From contig NC_053393.1 in NCBI RefSeq assembly GCF_905171765.1, forward strand, positions 68,727,371 through 68,791,370: 64,000 nucleotides of DNA, written 5' to 3'. How positions within the stretch are numbered: position 1 is the stretch's first letter; each line of letters begins with the position of its first letter. Positions 1 to 10,916 of the stretch are shown one piece after another. This DNA comes from Bufo bufo. Its lineage: Eukaryota > Chordata > Amphibia > Anura > Bufonidae. A program made the translations under genes and the position numbers. The notes under the pieces are model-generated. The model saw only the letters and a program-made list of their open reading frames with translations, ran no database searches and was not told the origin of the DNA.

Positions 1-364
1 AAACCTGCATCGCAAGTCAGTTTTGCTTGCACTGTAAATGCTGCAGATTTTCCACATGAAATTCCGCTACAGAGAATTCGCCAAGTATGACCGTACACTT
101 AGTGTATAAACACACCGTGCGGTTGCTTCAACATATGCCTTAGAGGGCCCTGATTAATCGAATGAATACTACACTTTTCTGTCGATCTGTGACCGCGTCG
201 TGTGGTTGTACCCTAAGGGACAACTGACAGAGACAGAGCCCGCAGAGGAGAAAACTGATTCTAAATAGATACGAGATACAAATCATATAATGGCCATAAA
301 AATGCCATTCCTGATTCTGAAAAGACACATGAAACAACAGGCATGCTTTAAAAAAATGTATTGA
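1..364. other. No recognised gene or repeat
   Basis: I see no feature here that I can support. The only ORFs are short, without family motifs, and I treat them as chance. The stretch runs up to the left edge of the first MITE. Confidence 0.4.
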
Positions 365-696
365 AGGGGTATTCCCATCTCAGACATTTACGGAATATAA
401 CTAAAATATGCCATCAATATCAGATAGGTGCAGGTCCCATCTCTGAGACCTGATCCTGTCTCTAGAACAGGCCCCCGAAAGTGAAGGAGAGAACAGAGTC
501 AAACGCGGCCAACCTCTAGTCACCACTGTGGACTTCCAAAAAGTGTTGAGCGCCATTGCTCAACAATGATCTGAACTTATACTTCGGGGGACCTGTTCTG
601 GGGATAGGAACAGGTCCCAGTGGTGGGACTACACCTATCTGACATTGATGGCATATCCTAGGAATAACCATGAATGTCTGAGATGGGAGTGCCCCT
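365..696. mobile_element. T2/Kolobok-like MITE
   Basis: The ends are an imperfect terminal inverted repeat: AGGGGTATTCCCATCTCAGA on the left and its complement, ending in CCCCT, on the right. The right flank is TTAA (697-700) and the left flank is TTGA, which I read as a mutated TTAA. TTAA target sites with AAGGG-type ends are the hallmark of frog T2/Kolobok MITEs. There is no coding capacity. A diverged partial copy of the same family lies near 5410-5690. Confidence 0.6.
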
Positions 697-796
697 TTAA
701 TGAGCTCAACCAAATAATTTTAAAGGATAACACTGGCCAAATTTAATATTCGGCATTAGATTACAAAATAATCCTAAAAGGATCATTGCAGAGGAA

Positions 797-857
797 CCTC
801 TCTTTCTCTCTCTCATATATATATATATATTCATATGGAGAGAGAAAGAGAGAGAGA
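797..857. repeat. (CT)n(AT)n(AG)n microsatellite, self-complementary
   Basis: A CT-rich run, an AT run and an AG-rich run follow one another, so the left third is complementary to the right third and the AT tract forms the loop. The whole block can fold as one hairpin. Confidence 0.7.
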
Positions 858-871
858 TTTTACAGCCTTTG

Positions 872-1177
872 GGCTTATGCACACAACCGTATTTATTTTG
901 CGGACTGCAAAACACAGATCCGCAAAAAAAAAGGGATGGCATCCATGTGACATCCATATTGCATCAGTTTTTTTTGCTGATCCGCTGTAACAAAGTGGAC
1001 AAGAGTAGGACATGTTCAATTTTTTTGCGGAACGGCCATGCGGACATACAGAAACGGAATGCACACGGAGTCATTTTAGTTTTTTTTGCGGAGCCGTTGA
1101 AATGAATGGTTCCGCATATGGACCTGTAAATAAAACGGAATGAAAATGGAAAATGAATGCGCTCGTGTTCATGAGCC
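872..1177. mobile_element. PIF/Harbinger-like MITE, family b (diverged copy)
   Basis: It shares the ordered motifs of the family-b MITEs at 1816-2134 and 4258-4559: an end of the type GCTTATGCACACAACCG, repeated TTTTGCGGA blocks, then an inverted end near 1170. The ends are more decayed than in the other copies and no clean TSD is visible. Confidence 0.5.
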
Positions 1178-1479
1178 CTTTTTCAGAGGTTTTACTACAG
1201 TATTTAAATACACTGTATATGGAAAAAAAAAAATTCCACCGGACTAAAACTGACCTGCTGATATGAAGACCTGCTGATATGTCTGTAAATACCCCATAAA
1301 CTAATTCTTAAAGAACACTTGTCAGCAGAGTCAACCCCATTAAACCAGGCATACTGACCGGTAGGGTTGACCCTGCTGGTTAAAATGATACCTGTTTCGT
1401 AAAAATTGGTTACATCTTCCCGAGAAAAAAGACTTTTACTCAGATGAGGGCTTCAGTGCAATGAAGACTGCACTGTTTA

Positions 1480-1812
1480 GGGAGAGTTCACATCATCATT
1501 CTGATCCTTCAGAAGAACAGAAAAAAAAACAGGAGGCTGTAAAAAATGGTTCCTGTGCATCAGTTATGCAAATTTGGCATCTGTTTGAGCTATTTCTCTC
1601 TGAAATATGTTTTTTTAGATGGAAAAAAAGTCCTGCATGCAGAACTTTTTTTTCTGTCAAAAAAATGGATCTCAAATGGAAATGGCTCAAACGGATGCCA
1701 AATTTGCATAACTGATGCACGGGATCGGGTTTTTTACAGCCTCCTGTTTTTTTTTTCCTGATCTTCTAAAGGATCAGAAGAATGGAAAAATAGCAGTAAT
1801 GTGAACTCTCCC
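1480..1812. mobile_element. PIF/Harbinger-like MITE, family a (palindromic)
   Basis: It starts GGGAGAGTTCACAT and ends ATGTGAACTCTCCC, and most of its length is one large inverted repeat. It is flanked by TTA on both sides (1477-1479 and 1813-1815), the 3-bp TWA target duplication expected of PIF/Harbinger. The right TTA is also the left flank of the next MITE. It is non-coding. Confidence 0.7.
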
Positions 1813-1815
1813 TTA

Positions 1816-2134
1816 GGCCTCATGCACACGACCGTATGTATTTTGCGGTCCGCAAAAAACGGATCCGCAAAAAATATGAATGACATCCGTGTGTATTCTG
1901 TATTTTGCGGAACGGAACGTTTGACCCCTAATAGAACACTACTATCCTTGTCCGTAACGCGGACAATAATAGGACATGTTTTTTTTTTTTGCAGAACGGA
2001 AATACGGAAACGGAATGCACACGGAGTACCTTCCGTTTTTTTTTGCGGACCCATTGAAATTAATGATCCCGTATACGGTCCGCAAAAAAAACGGAACGGA
2101 CACGGAATGAAAATACGTTTGTGTGCATAAGGCC
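1816..2134. mobile_element. PIF/Harbinger-like MITE, family b, copy 1
   Basis: The left end GGCCTCATGCACACGACCG is matched by an inverted right end. The left flank is TTA; the right flank is TTT, probably a mutated TTA. The interior is a string of TTTTGCGG and CCGCAAAA motifs. An inverted copy sits at 4258-4559, so the two could pair across about 2 kb. Confidence 0.7.
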
Positions 2135-2383
2135 TTTGGCCCCCTTCACACGGGCATCGCGGGTGAGGGCTGGATGCGTTCAGGGTGCATTGCGAGAAAC
2201 CCATGCAAGTAGGCACGCAATTGCAGTCAGTTTTGTCTGTGATTGCATTCCGATGTTCAGTTTTTTCCACGCGAGTGCAATGCGTTTGGCACGTGCGTGA
2301 GAAAAAACTGAATGTGATACCCAGACCCAAACCCGGACTTCTTCACTGAAGTTCGGGTTTAAGTTAGGTGTTCGGTAGATTTT

Positions 2384-2808
2384 ATTATTTTCCATTATAA
2401 CATGGTTATAATTGAGAATAATAGCATTCTTTAATACAGAATGCTAAGTATAATGTCAATTGAGGGTTAAAAAATAATAAAAACATAACTCGCCTCATCC
2501 ACTTGATCGCGCAGCCAGCATCGTCTTCTTTCTTCTTCTTTCAGGACCTGCAAAAGGACCTTTGATGACGTAATCACGGTCACCGCGTAGTGACGTCAGC
2601 GCAGGTCCTGCTGAATGAAGATAGAAGGATCAAAGGTCCTTTGGCAGGTCCTGAAAGAAGAAGAAAGAAGACGATGCCGGCTGCACGATCAAGTGGATAA
2701 GGTGAGTAAATTATTTTTTATTTTTTAACCCCTCAAGGCACATTTTACCAAGCATTCTGTATTAAGAATGCTATTATTTTCCCTTATAACAATGTTATAA
2801 GGGAAAAT
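2384..2808. repeat. Long internal palindrome of MITE family c
   Basis: The left arm (about 2384-2570) and right arm (about 2640-2808) are near-perfect inverted copies around a short GTCACCGCGTAGTGACGTCA centre. The outer part of the right arm ends exactly at the TA where Tc1 inserted. Confidence 0.75.
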
Positions 2809-2809
2809 A

Positions 2810-3948
2810 CACTACCTGTCCCTTAAAAAAGTCGCCACCTGGATTTAACTAAGCAAATAGTTATGAGCCACCTATTGGATAATTACTGCATGGGCGATTA
2901 TCTTTCAGTTGGCAACAAGTTATTTAACCCCAACTGGTGCAATGAGTTGCTTCTCATTTCTTAAACAACCATGTCGAAAGCCACACCTCGTGGTCATGGA
3001 AAAGATGTTAGTCTATTTGAGAAGGGTCAAATCATTGGCATGCATCAAACATCTAAGGACATTGCAGAAACTACTAAAATTGAGTTAAGAACTGTCCAAC
3101 ACATTATTAAAAACTGGAAGGATAGTGGGGACCCATCGTATTCGAGGAAGAAATGTGGCCGGAAAAAAATCCTGAATGATCGTGATCGGTGATCACTTAA
3201 ACGTTTGGTGAAATCAAATCGACAGTAGAACTCGGGGCTATGTTAAATAGTGAAAGTAAGAGCATTTCCACATGCACAATGCGAAGGGAACTCAAGGGAT
3301 TGGGACTGAACAGCTGTGTAGCCGTAAGAAAACCACTAATCAGTGAGGCAAACCAGAAAAAAAGGCTTTAATTTGCTAGGGAGCATAAAGATTGGACATA
3401 AAGAGAGGCAGATGAAGTGATGTACCCATCATGCCTAGTGCCTACTGTACAAGCCTGTAGGGGCAGTGCTATGTTCTGGGGTTGCTGCAGTTGGTCAGGT
3501 CTAGGTTCAGCAACAGTATGTGCTCCAAGAATGAGGTCAGCGACTACCTGAACATACTGAATGACCAGGTTATTCCATCAATGGATTTTTTCTTCCCTGA
3601 TGGCACAGGCATATTCCAAGATGACAATGCCAGGATTCATCGGGGTCAAATTGTGAAAGAGTGGTTCAGGGAGCAAGAGACATCATTGTCACACATGGAT
3701 TGGCCACCACAGAGTCCAGACCTTAACCCCATTGAGAATCTTTGGGATGTGCTGGAGAAGGTTTTGCGCAGCGGTCAGACTCTACCATCATCAATGCAAG
3801 ATCTTGGTGAAAAATTAATGCAACACTGGATGAAAATAAAACTTATGACATTGCAGAAGCTTATCGAAACAATGTCACAGCGAATGCGTGCTGTAATCAA
3901 AGCTAAAGGCTATTTTTTGGTGGCAACATTTTTTTTGGACAGGCAGTG
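2810..3948 (+). mobile_element. Tc1/mariner element, internally deleted
   Basis: The ends are CACTACCTGTCC on the left and GGACAGGCAGTG on the right, inverted relative to each other and flanked by TA (2808-2809 and 3949-3950). TA is the canonical Tc1/mariner target. At about 1.14 kb it is shorter than the usual full-length Tc1 size of about 1.6 kb, which agrees with the missing middle of its transposase. Confidence 0.88.
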
Positions 3949-3970
3949 TAAAACAGTGATTAGACTTTAA
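2971..3970 (+). pseudogene. Tc1-type transposase, broken
   Basis: The protein would cut and paste the Tc1 element. An N-terminal 73-codon piece (2971-3192) carries the paired-like helix-turn-helix typical of Tc1 (KDVSLFEKGQIIGMHQTSKD). A C-terminal piece (3482-3970) carries the second catalytic D in FQDDNARIH and the catalytic E in [15 protein letters not shown]. Between them the frame changes and has stops. The block that should carry the first catalytic D is missing, so this looks like an internal deletion near 3420-3430. An intact family member is about 340 residues. The product cannot be active. Confidence 0.88.
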
Positions 3971-4257
3971 TTGTGTCCGGGGTTGCTCATCCCTATCATC
4001 TCCTAGCAACCATGCATGAAAATCGCACATCATCCGCACTTGCTTGCGGATGCTTGCGATTTTCACGCAGCCCCATTAATTTCTATGGGCCTGCATTGCG
4101 TGAATAACGCAGAATATAGGACAAGTGATGCGTGAAAATCACCACTCATCTGCACAGCCCCTTTGAAGTGAATAGGTCTGGATTTAGTGCGGGTGCAATG
4201 CGTTCACCTCACGCATTGCACCCACGCGGAATACTCGCCCATGTGAAAGGGGCCTTA

Positions 4258-4559
4258 GGGGCCAAATGTATTTTCTTTCGGTGCCTGTTCAGGTTTTTTT
4301 GCGGACCGTATACAGAACCATTAATTTCAATGGGTCCACAAAAAAACGGAAGGTGCTCCGTGTGCATTCCGTTTCCGTATGTCCGTATTTCTGTTCTGCA
4401 AAAAAATAGAACATGTCCTATTATTGTCCGCATTTCGGACAAGGATAGTGCTGTTCTATTAGGGGACAGCTGTTCCATTCCGCAAAATACAGAATGCACA
4501 CGGATGTCATCCGTATTTTTTGCGGACCGCAAAATACATACGGTCGTGTGCATGAGGCC
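4258..4559. mobile_element. PIF/Harbinger-like MITE, family b, copy 2 (inverted)
   Basis: This is an inverted relative of the copy at 1816-2134, ending in CGGTCGTGTGCATGAGGCC. TTA lies on both sides (4255-4257 and 4560-4562). The left TTA doubles as the right flank of the family-c MITE. Confidence 0.7.
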
Positions 4560-4562
4560 TTA

Positions 4563-5400
4563 TAGGACATGTACCTGTCTGCTATAGTTCGACCTATGCC
4601 ATGATCACTGATGAGTCCATTATTCCTTCTGTGCGCATTTGAAGAGGCTTTGATTTACTATGTGAAATCCAGCATAATATGGAGGTCTGCATAAAGACCT
4701 TTCCCTTGCTGCGCACTTTTGCCCACATTAGATCGCCCTCTCTGCTCACAGTTGCACGCCCCCATGGTGCACTAGAAGTGGAGGCGCACAATAAAAGCTT
4801 CCCCTGTGTTTCCCTTTCCTAGATGTTCCATGTTAAGCAGCTTTTCTTCACACAGAACGGCTGCAGTGTAATAATCACCCGCCAAGTCCTGCTGTTTACT
4901 TTCACACCATCCGCCAGCTCGGGGCAGGGTAAAAATCTTCTTAGATAATATTCTTCCTAGCTCTATTATTCTCACCATGAGAGGAACATTGCAGCCACTT
5001 CATTGTACAGCTCATTTTACAGGAATAAAATACTCGGTTAAAAATAAAAATAGTGCGAAAGGCAAACGGGGAGGTGAAAAAAGGGGCTTACGTTCACATC
5101 ATCTGGAGGAGCAATCTAGAAGATGCCGTGAATTAGGGATGCTGAGAGAGCGCTCAAAATTACTGTACAAATAACAGAAATAAAATGGTTGCTGAACTTT
5201 ATTAAGAAATTAATTTTATTTTACGTAATGAGGGGGAAAAAAGTCAATTTCTTCATACATTTAGTAAACCGACATGTCGGAGAGCAGAGAGCGCCTTTTT
5301 TAATGGGTGGTGTTTCATAAAAGGCGCTGGTAGCCCATTGCAGTGATAGGCCACCAACTAGCAAAGGTCCTGCCGTGACCAATGCTGATAGCTAAAATGA
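4563..5400. other. No recognised gene
   Basis: Several short ORFs occur on both strands, none longer than 68 codons and none with a motif I recognise. I see no repeat ends either. It may be unique host DNA. Confidence 0.4.
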
Positions 5401-5408
5401 ACTATTCA

Positions 5409-5700
5409 AGGGATTACTGCTATGGGAGTTCTGAAAATAGCCAAGCGCTGGCTCAGCTATTTCGGCAGCCCCTTAGCAGTAAATGGAGAAGACGTTGCGT
5501 ATGATTGGTGTGCTCACCTTAATTTCGGGGGGCCTCGTTCTGGAGATAGGAGCGGGTCCAAGAGGTGGACCTGCTGCAGTACCAAGCGCAGCTGCTATGC
5601 AATGGTCGGCGCTGTGCTTGATAAGCTGCGAGGAGGCTGCGATGCTCATGGGAGGTCCGTTGAGTGCCGTGGCTTCCTCATATGGCTGATCGGCAGGGGT
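5409..5700. mobile_element. Partial copy of the MITE at 365-696
   Basis: The block TTCGGGGGGCCTCGTTCTGG and the following GATAGGAGCGGGTCC match, with changes, the centre of the MITE at 365-696. Ends are not preserved. The ORF of 135 codons spanning it is a chance reading. Confidence 0.4.
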
Positions 5701-5849
5701 GCTCTTGCAGATAAAGTGAAAAATGTCTTATCCCTACAGGGGACCTGGATATACTGGGCAAGCAGCTCATTTGCCAGACACAGAGTACACTTGATTCCAA
5801 AACAGGGGAAACTACAAAAAGACATATAAATGCCGCATAAAGCAGGCAA

Positions 5850-6125
5850 TATTCGAGCAACCCCCAATAAGATGTGAGAAACCCTACCAAGGTATATAGA
5901 AACTACATCGATATGAGCCAATGTGAGGGCCAAATACAAAGCACCTCAAAGAGAAAGAGAAAACCCATAGGCAGTAATAGAGACAACGGTAATAGTAATA
6001 ACTAGAGTAGTAATAGCATAAACATATTACCTAAAGTTAGTAGGACCACAAAAAGGATCGGACCCTGGACCGGCAAAGAGCGCACCCCGACGCGCGTTTC
6101 ACTCCGCTTTTTCAAGGGGCGTATA
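5850..6125 (-). other. Retroelement terminal fragment with a degenerate hammerhead-like motif
   Basis: On the minus strand, around 6115-6065, the order is GCCCC, then TTGAAAA where a hammerhead has CUGAUGA, then a short segment, then GAAAC, GCGC, GTC and GGGG. A flanking pair GCCCC/GGGG gives stem I and GAAAC-GCGC-GTC gives the very short stem III described for Penelope-type hammerheads. The core is mutated, so I expect no cleavage. Assignment to a Penelope-like or retrozyme terminus is inference. Confidence 0.35.
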
Positions 6126-6839
6126 TGTATCAGAAAGCTGGCAAGAGCGCAAAGAAGGGTAACCATATTAATTCAAGGTATGTAAGATCTTAGTTTTGGA
6201 GAAAGGTTAACCAAATGGAATGTATCTCTACCAAAGAGAAGGCTGAGGGGAAGTGAAAGCTTTATTAAAATATTTAAATGTTCCCTATAAAACCAATGCA
6301 ATTTATTATTTTTTTCAACAACTAAAGACCCCGGGATCACTGGTTATAGCCAAAGGTAGTGCAATTTTGCCACAAAGTTTAAAAACATTACTTTAAATTC
6401 CTGTTTGTTTGTTTGTATGTTTGGACTTTTACCACAGCAGGCAGTCTCACTTACCTTTTTAAGTCAGGTAGTGACTCCATCACACGTTATACTAATCAGT
6501 GCAATGCTCTTCTGTGGTCATCTTTATCTAGGCCTGTCAAGAGAACCATAGGTTTGTTATACTGTTATCCCAATTCTACGCCTACTATTATGATGAAGAT
6601 TACCATGCAGATAACATTTTCGCTCACAGCATCAGTAAATTGAAAATGTATTACCTTTTTAAGGATCTAAGTAGGAGGTCTTATCATTTGTGTTGAATTC
6701 AGCAGAAAAACAATATTCTGTATTTCATTTACAATGGTATAGTACTGCTGAAATGAAAAATAAAAACAGACAAAAATTCTAAAAAATGTTGCTGCCTCTG
6801 AATATTAAAAAAAATACCCCATTTTGATGGAAATGTACC
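6126..6839. other. No recognised gene or repeat
   Basis: AT-rich sequence with no ORF above 76 codons and no motif or terminal repeat that I can identify. Confidence 0.4.
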
Positions 6840-6843
6840 TTAA

Positions 6844-7126
6844 AGGGATTTTCCAGCTTTGGGGGCATTTCTGCCATGACTCATGTGGCCTAGTGGTGTG
6901 ACACATGGGGGACACATTACCACTGCAGACAGTCATTGGCTGCAGTAGCACACATGACCTCTGTCAAAGTGGAGGTGTATGAGTGAGGACAGGAGAGCTT
7001 CAATGGCAGCGGGGAACCGAAGGAGATGGAATCCATTAGAAGGACACAGGCATGCTGCTCACTGCAGGTCAGGCAAGGTGGGAGAGGGGAGTATGTCAGA
7101 AAGGCCCACAAAGCTGGACAACCCCT
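6844..7126. mobile_element. T2/Kolobok-like MITE
   Basis: The left end AGGGATTTTCCAGCTTTG and the right end CAAAGCTGGACAACCCCT are imperfect inverted copies. TTAA flanks both sides (6840-6843 and 7127-7130). There is no coding capacity. Confidence 0.8.
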
Positions 7127-7186
7127 TTAAGGAAAGGGTTAGACACCTTCCTTGCTAAACACAATTGATAGGTTTTCTGGTATTAA

Positions 7187-7795
7187 AGGTGTTCTCCAGG
7201 AATTAAGAAAATGAAAATAAATATAAATATATTCCCAAATACCTTTCATTAGTTATAATGGCTCACTTTGTCTAGGGAGCAATAATCAGGGGAAATAAAA
7301 GGGCCGCCATCCTATTAGCACAGACAAAACCTGCCCTAATCACACAGGAGGACAAGTTACTTCACAACACTGAGCTTAAGAGCTGCCTCATCCTCCTCTC
7401 TGCTCTGCTTGTCAGGGAATATGATCCTGAATACAGCTGATAGGATCTTTAGCTGAATCTGTAGCTATGGAGTTCATGAGGAGACATGAAGTACAGAGAG
7501 GAGGGTGGGGGTAATGAGCAGCAGCACTTGTATGCAGTCTCCATTACCACAGTCTGTCCTGTCCGTCCTCTCTGTACTTCATGTCTCTTCATGAACTCCA
7601 TTCCTACAGAGATTCAGCTGAAGATCTTATCAGCTGTATTAGGATCATTATCCCTGACAAGCAGAGGAGGATGAGGCAGCACTTTACCTCAGTGTTGTGA
7701 AGTAACATGTGCACTGCCACTTCATTCATCTCTATGGGACCGCCGGAGATAGCTAAGAACAGCTGCAATGAGTGGCCTCGGCTTTGGAGGATTCT
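7187..7795. mobile_element. T2/Kolobok-like MITE with long inner palindrome
   Basis: It is flanked by TTAA at 7183-7186 and 7796-7799, with imperfect ends AGGTGTTCTCC and GGAGGATTCT. Inside, about 7380-7500 and 7560-7690 are long inverted copies of each other, including CCTCTCTGTACTTCATGTCT. The right TTAA is shared with the next MITE. Confidence 0.7.
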
Positions 7796-7799
7796 TTAA

Positions 7800-8140
7800 A
7801 GAGGACCTCTCCTGACATGTCTGTTCTAGTGAATAATTGTACTCCACATGAAATGACAGTTCTGGAGTATTTATCCTTATGACTCTATGTCGTGCCATTC
7901 CTCTGTTATTCCTGGTGGAAATTCATGAATAACGGTACACGGTCCAATCAGTGCTTCCAGTTTCAGACTGTGCATGGACACACACCACAACTGGTAACAC
8001 CCAGTTGTACCTTTATTCATCACCTTCTAGCAGGAATAATAGATGAATGAAACAACATAGACTTATAAAAATAGACGCTCCAGAATCCTTATTACGTAGG
8101 GAATGCAAGTAGTTACTAAAACAGACATGTCAGGAGAGGT
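7800..8140. mobile_element. T2/Kolobok-like MITE
   Basis: Its ends carry CCTCTCCTGACATGTCTGTT and its inverted copy. It is flanked by TTAA at 7796-7799 and 8141-8144. A diverged relative of its right half lies near 58450-58605. Confidence 0.75.
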
Positions 8141-8238
8141 TTAAAAGGGTGACCACCCCGCAGCTTCCCTCAGTGATAGCGGCTGATCATTTTGAAAAGG
8201 GCTTATCCAGATCGGACAACCCCAACGCATTTATTTAA

Positions 8239-8700
8239 GGCTACTTTCACATATGCAATTTCCTTTCCGGTTCTCAAAACCGGAGGAAAAACGCTTCCGT
8301 TTTTTCTCCATAGGGACAAAACTGAACAAACCGGAACGGAGAGCACCAGAATGCATTCCGTTCCGGTTTGTAGCTTTCTGTGACCGGACACAAAACCGCT
8401 GCAAACTGCAGTTTTGTGTCCGGTTTGCGAAACTGAACAAGCCGGATCTGGCACTAAAAACAATGTAAGTCAATGGTGCCGATTCCGTTTTTTTCAGACA
8501 AGAAAAAAAATCGGATCCGGCGCCCATTAATAGTGTTAGTGCCAGATACGGTTTGCTCACTTTCGATTTAATGAAACCGCATCTGAACGGAACAGATGCA
8601 GCCGGTTGTATTAAATCAAACTGATGCGTTTTCCTCTGGTTTTGAGATCCTCTGCCGGATCTAAAAACCGGAAAAGAAAATCGCATCTGTGAAAGTAGCC
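8239..8700. mobile_element. PIF/Harbinger-like MITE, family e
   Basis: The ends are GGCTACTTTCACA and TGTGAAAGTAGCC, flanked by TAA on both sides (8236-8238 and 8701-8703). The interior contains several TTCCGGTTT-type inverted blocks. Truncated relatives begin at 14309 and 29310. Confidence 0.8.
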
Positions 8701-8703
8701 TAA

Positions 8704-9235
8704 GACTGCGTTCTACATCACCACCTGCAATTCTAATTATTTCTCTCCGAGTGTCGTATTTAATCAGAATACATATCATGTAATCTACTAGTACAAATAG
8801 ACCTAAGGGTTTTTCTCTGCCAAAAAAAAAACCTGATTTGTTTGCAGTAGGACGAGTTTGAACAGCGCCATTGTCTCCTCGCAATTTTAAGGTGTTTATT
8901 TAAAAGTGACTTTTTTTATCATTACAAGTATATGAAACCATAAGGAACCTGCGCACGTTTCCATGACAGCGGCGATATGGGATATGTCACTGCTGTAATC
9001 TTCTTGACAGATCAGGAATGCATTTGTGTAACCCCCCCCCCAACCCCCACCTACTGTACGTCTGTAAGAGCGATCAGTTATTCTACAAAGTGACGGTAAT
9101 GGGAGAGAATCGCGTTATGTACGTCGGGCCCATGGTAAGTCTAGCAGGTAAAGGTGCCATCAGTGGGGGGTCCAGGTGCCTTTTCTGTTGCCTTTTTAAT
9201 TTAGGAGTCACATGTGAATTCCCCCCCCCCCTTTA
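8704..9235. other. No recognised gene
   Basis: Apart from C-runs near 9030 and 9220, I see nothing that I can name. The right edge is the start of the next Harbinger-like MITE. Confidence 0.4.
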
Positions 9236-9244
9236 GGGTGCATT

Positions 9245-10141
9245 TGCAGCGTACTCAAGTTGTGTGCAGTAGGTGTTTCTGAGTGTAGTAGTGCAATATA
9301 CACTAACCTGGTACAGCTGACTCTCTGCAAGGGCAGGTATAGGTAGGGAATAGTTCGTGACGCCAGTGCCAAGTAAACGGTGGCACGCCGTTTGCGGATG
9401 CAGGAATAAATTGAGGAAACGTAGTCTTAAACAGAACTTCAACTTTAGTAGTTTGCAGGCAGAGACAATATTGGAAACGCAGTTCCTCAGCATACAGTCG
9501 ATTTTGCAATTCGGTCGATGCAGGCAATTCAGTACAGCAGGGTAATTACAGAGTGTTGAACACAGGATTTGCAGCAAAGGAGCTTGCACTCTAACTCTGT
9601 CTGATCCTGGAATGTAGCAATTCTTCACCAAGGCCCATTAACCTAAGTCTGGCTTTATATCCTTGATTATGGCTTAAATAAGTACCTCCTCTGTTTCTCT
9701 CAGTACCTCTGGCTCCTCTGATCTTTGCCTCAGTCTCTCCTAGCTTCTGAATGGTTCCTCAGGCCCTTGGGCTAAGATGTTCCTGCTTCTGCATATGAGT
9801 ACTCAGGAGGGAATCTTCTCCTGAACAGCAGGCTTCAGGCCTGGACTTGTCTCAGACATTGTCTAATCTCCAACTGTAGCTTACTGAAACTAGACTCCGT
9901 CTCCCCTGCACTTCCTGGTCTGGCCTTATATAAACTAGGGCTCCCTAGCTCCCTCTATGGACTAGAAGTAGGAATGACACCCCTAGCAGGCCTGTAAGTG
10001 CAAGTTTCAGTGACAGGAAAATACACACATTACATTACATTTTATAAAACTGACATAAAGCAACTTCCCATAATTAGGAGGGACGACAGCACACCAAGTG
10101 ACCTTTGGTAGTAACGGGTATTACAACTCCCGTATACTACA
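9245..10141 (-). repeat. 3' LTR of the cold-shock LTR element
   Basis: This 897-bp copy lies downstream of the ORF on the minus strand. Just inside it is a short G-rich stretch, GCAGTGGGGTA, in the place of a polypurine tract, though it is a weak one. Small ORFs inside it recur identically in the 5' LTR and are not genes. Confidence 0.9.
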
Positions 10142-10916
10142 TACCCCACTGCTTTAAGCTGAGTACGACCTCGTACTCCATCATGGGTCTCCCAACTGAA
10201 ATCTCTACCTGAAATAGAAAAGAGAGACATGCAGGCATACATACATGTAATCCATCTGCATTTACATTTACATCAGGTCCAATTGGCAAAAGTGAAGGGT
10301 AGTGACAAGGGGCGTCGTTCTCTTCTCTCAGGATAGTGAATGGAACGGGGGCGCTGACCTGGCACAGCGTAACATTAGAACCAGGATAGTCCATGACAAT
10401 GAATAAGTCCATGATAAAACAGTAGAAAACGGTATAAAAGTTCTTGGAGGCTCAAATAACAAACATGAGTACGTACCCAGGTTATTTCTTATTAAATCAC
10501 AGAGGCTCTCATGCGGTGGAGTCCATCTCTGGGCACAATACTTTTAAAAGAGTAAGAATCTCAGAGGCTCAGGTACTTTTGAGTCTGTCTCCGGGCACGG
10601 TTCCTTGGTAACTGGTTGCACAATAAAATGGACAGCAAAGACAAGTGTTGTAACACCCCTGATCAACCTGAAAAGGGGGTGAAGGGTAAAAGGTGCAACA
10701 AAGGAACAGGCACAACTTGGCGTGGGTAGCAAAAGCAGGCAGGAGGTCCTGGAAACAAACGTGGCCTTGCTGACTTTGTGATTTCAGTGGTCAACACCTA
10801 CCACTGAGCCGTGGACCAACTGGCAGCTGCAACAAAGGACCAGCAACATAGGACTCCTGTCCTGGAAGGGTTAACATCACCTTCTGAAGAAATAAATCAA
10901 AGGCCTAGCAGGCTGA
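10142..10916 (-). other. 3' untranslated interior of the cold-shock LTR element
   Basis: About 775 bp separate the ORF stop from the 3' LTR. I find no motif of protease, reverse transcriptase, integrase or envelope. Two imperfect direct repeats with CAGAGGCTC and GGGCAC occur near 10500-10600. Confidence 0.6.

Larger units (their letters stand above)
2138..4254. mobile_element. PIF/Harbinger-like MITE, family c, long form, split by Tc1
   Basis: The left end GGCCCCCTTCACACGGGC and right end GCCCATGTGAAAGGGGCC form the terminal inverted repeat. The same family in a 484-bp form interrupts a Gypsy pol at 35430-35913, where the TAA duplication is clean. This copy carries an extra internal palindrome of about 400 bp (roughly 2384-2808) containing CTTTCAGGACCTGC-type arms. 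A Tc1 element (2810-3948) has inserted in it. Without Tc1 the MITE is about 975 bp. Confidence 0.7.

Noticed and set aside
1734..2330. 198-codon minus-strand ORF
   Set aside because: It spans three different MITEs and their joins, so it cannot be an ancestral gene.
8231..8884. 217-codon minus-strand ORF
   Set aside because: It lies mostly in the palindromic MITE at 8239-8700 and has no motif.
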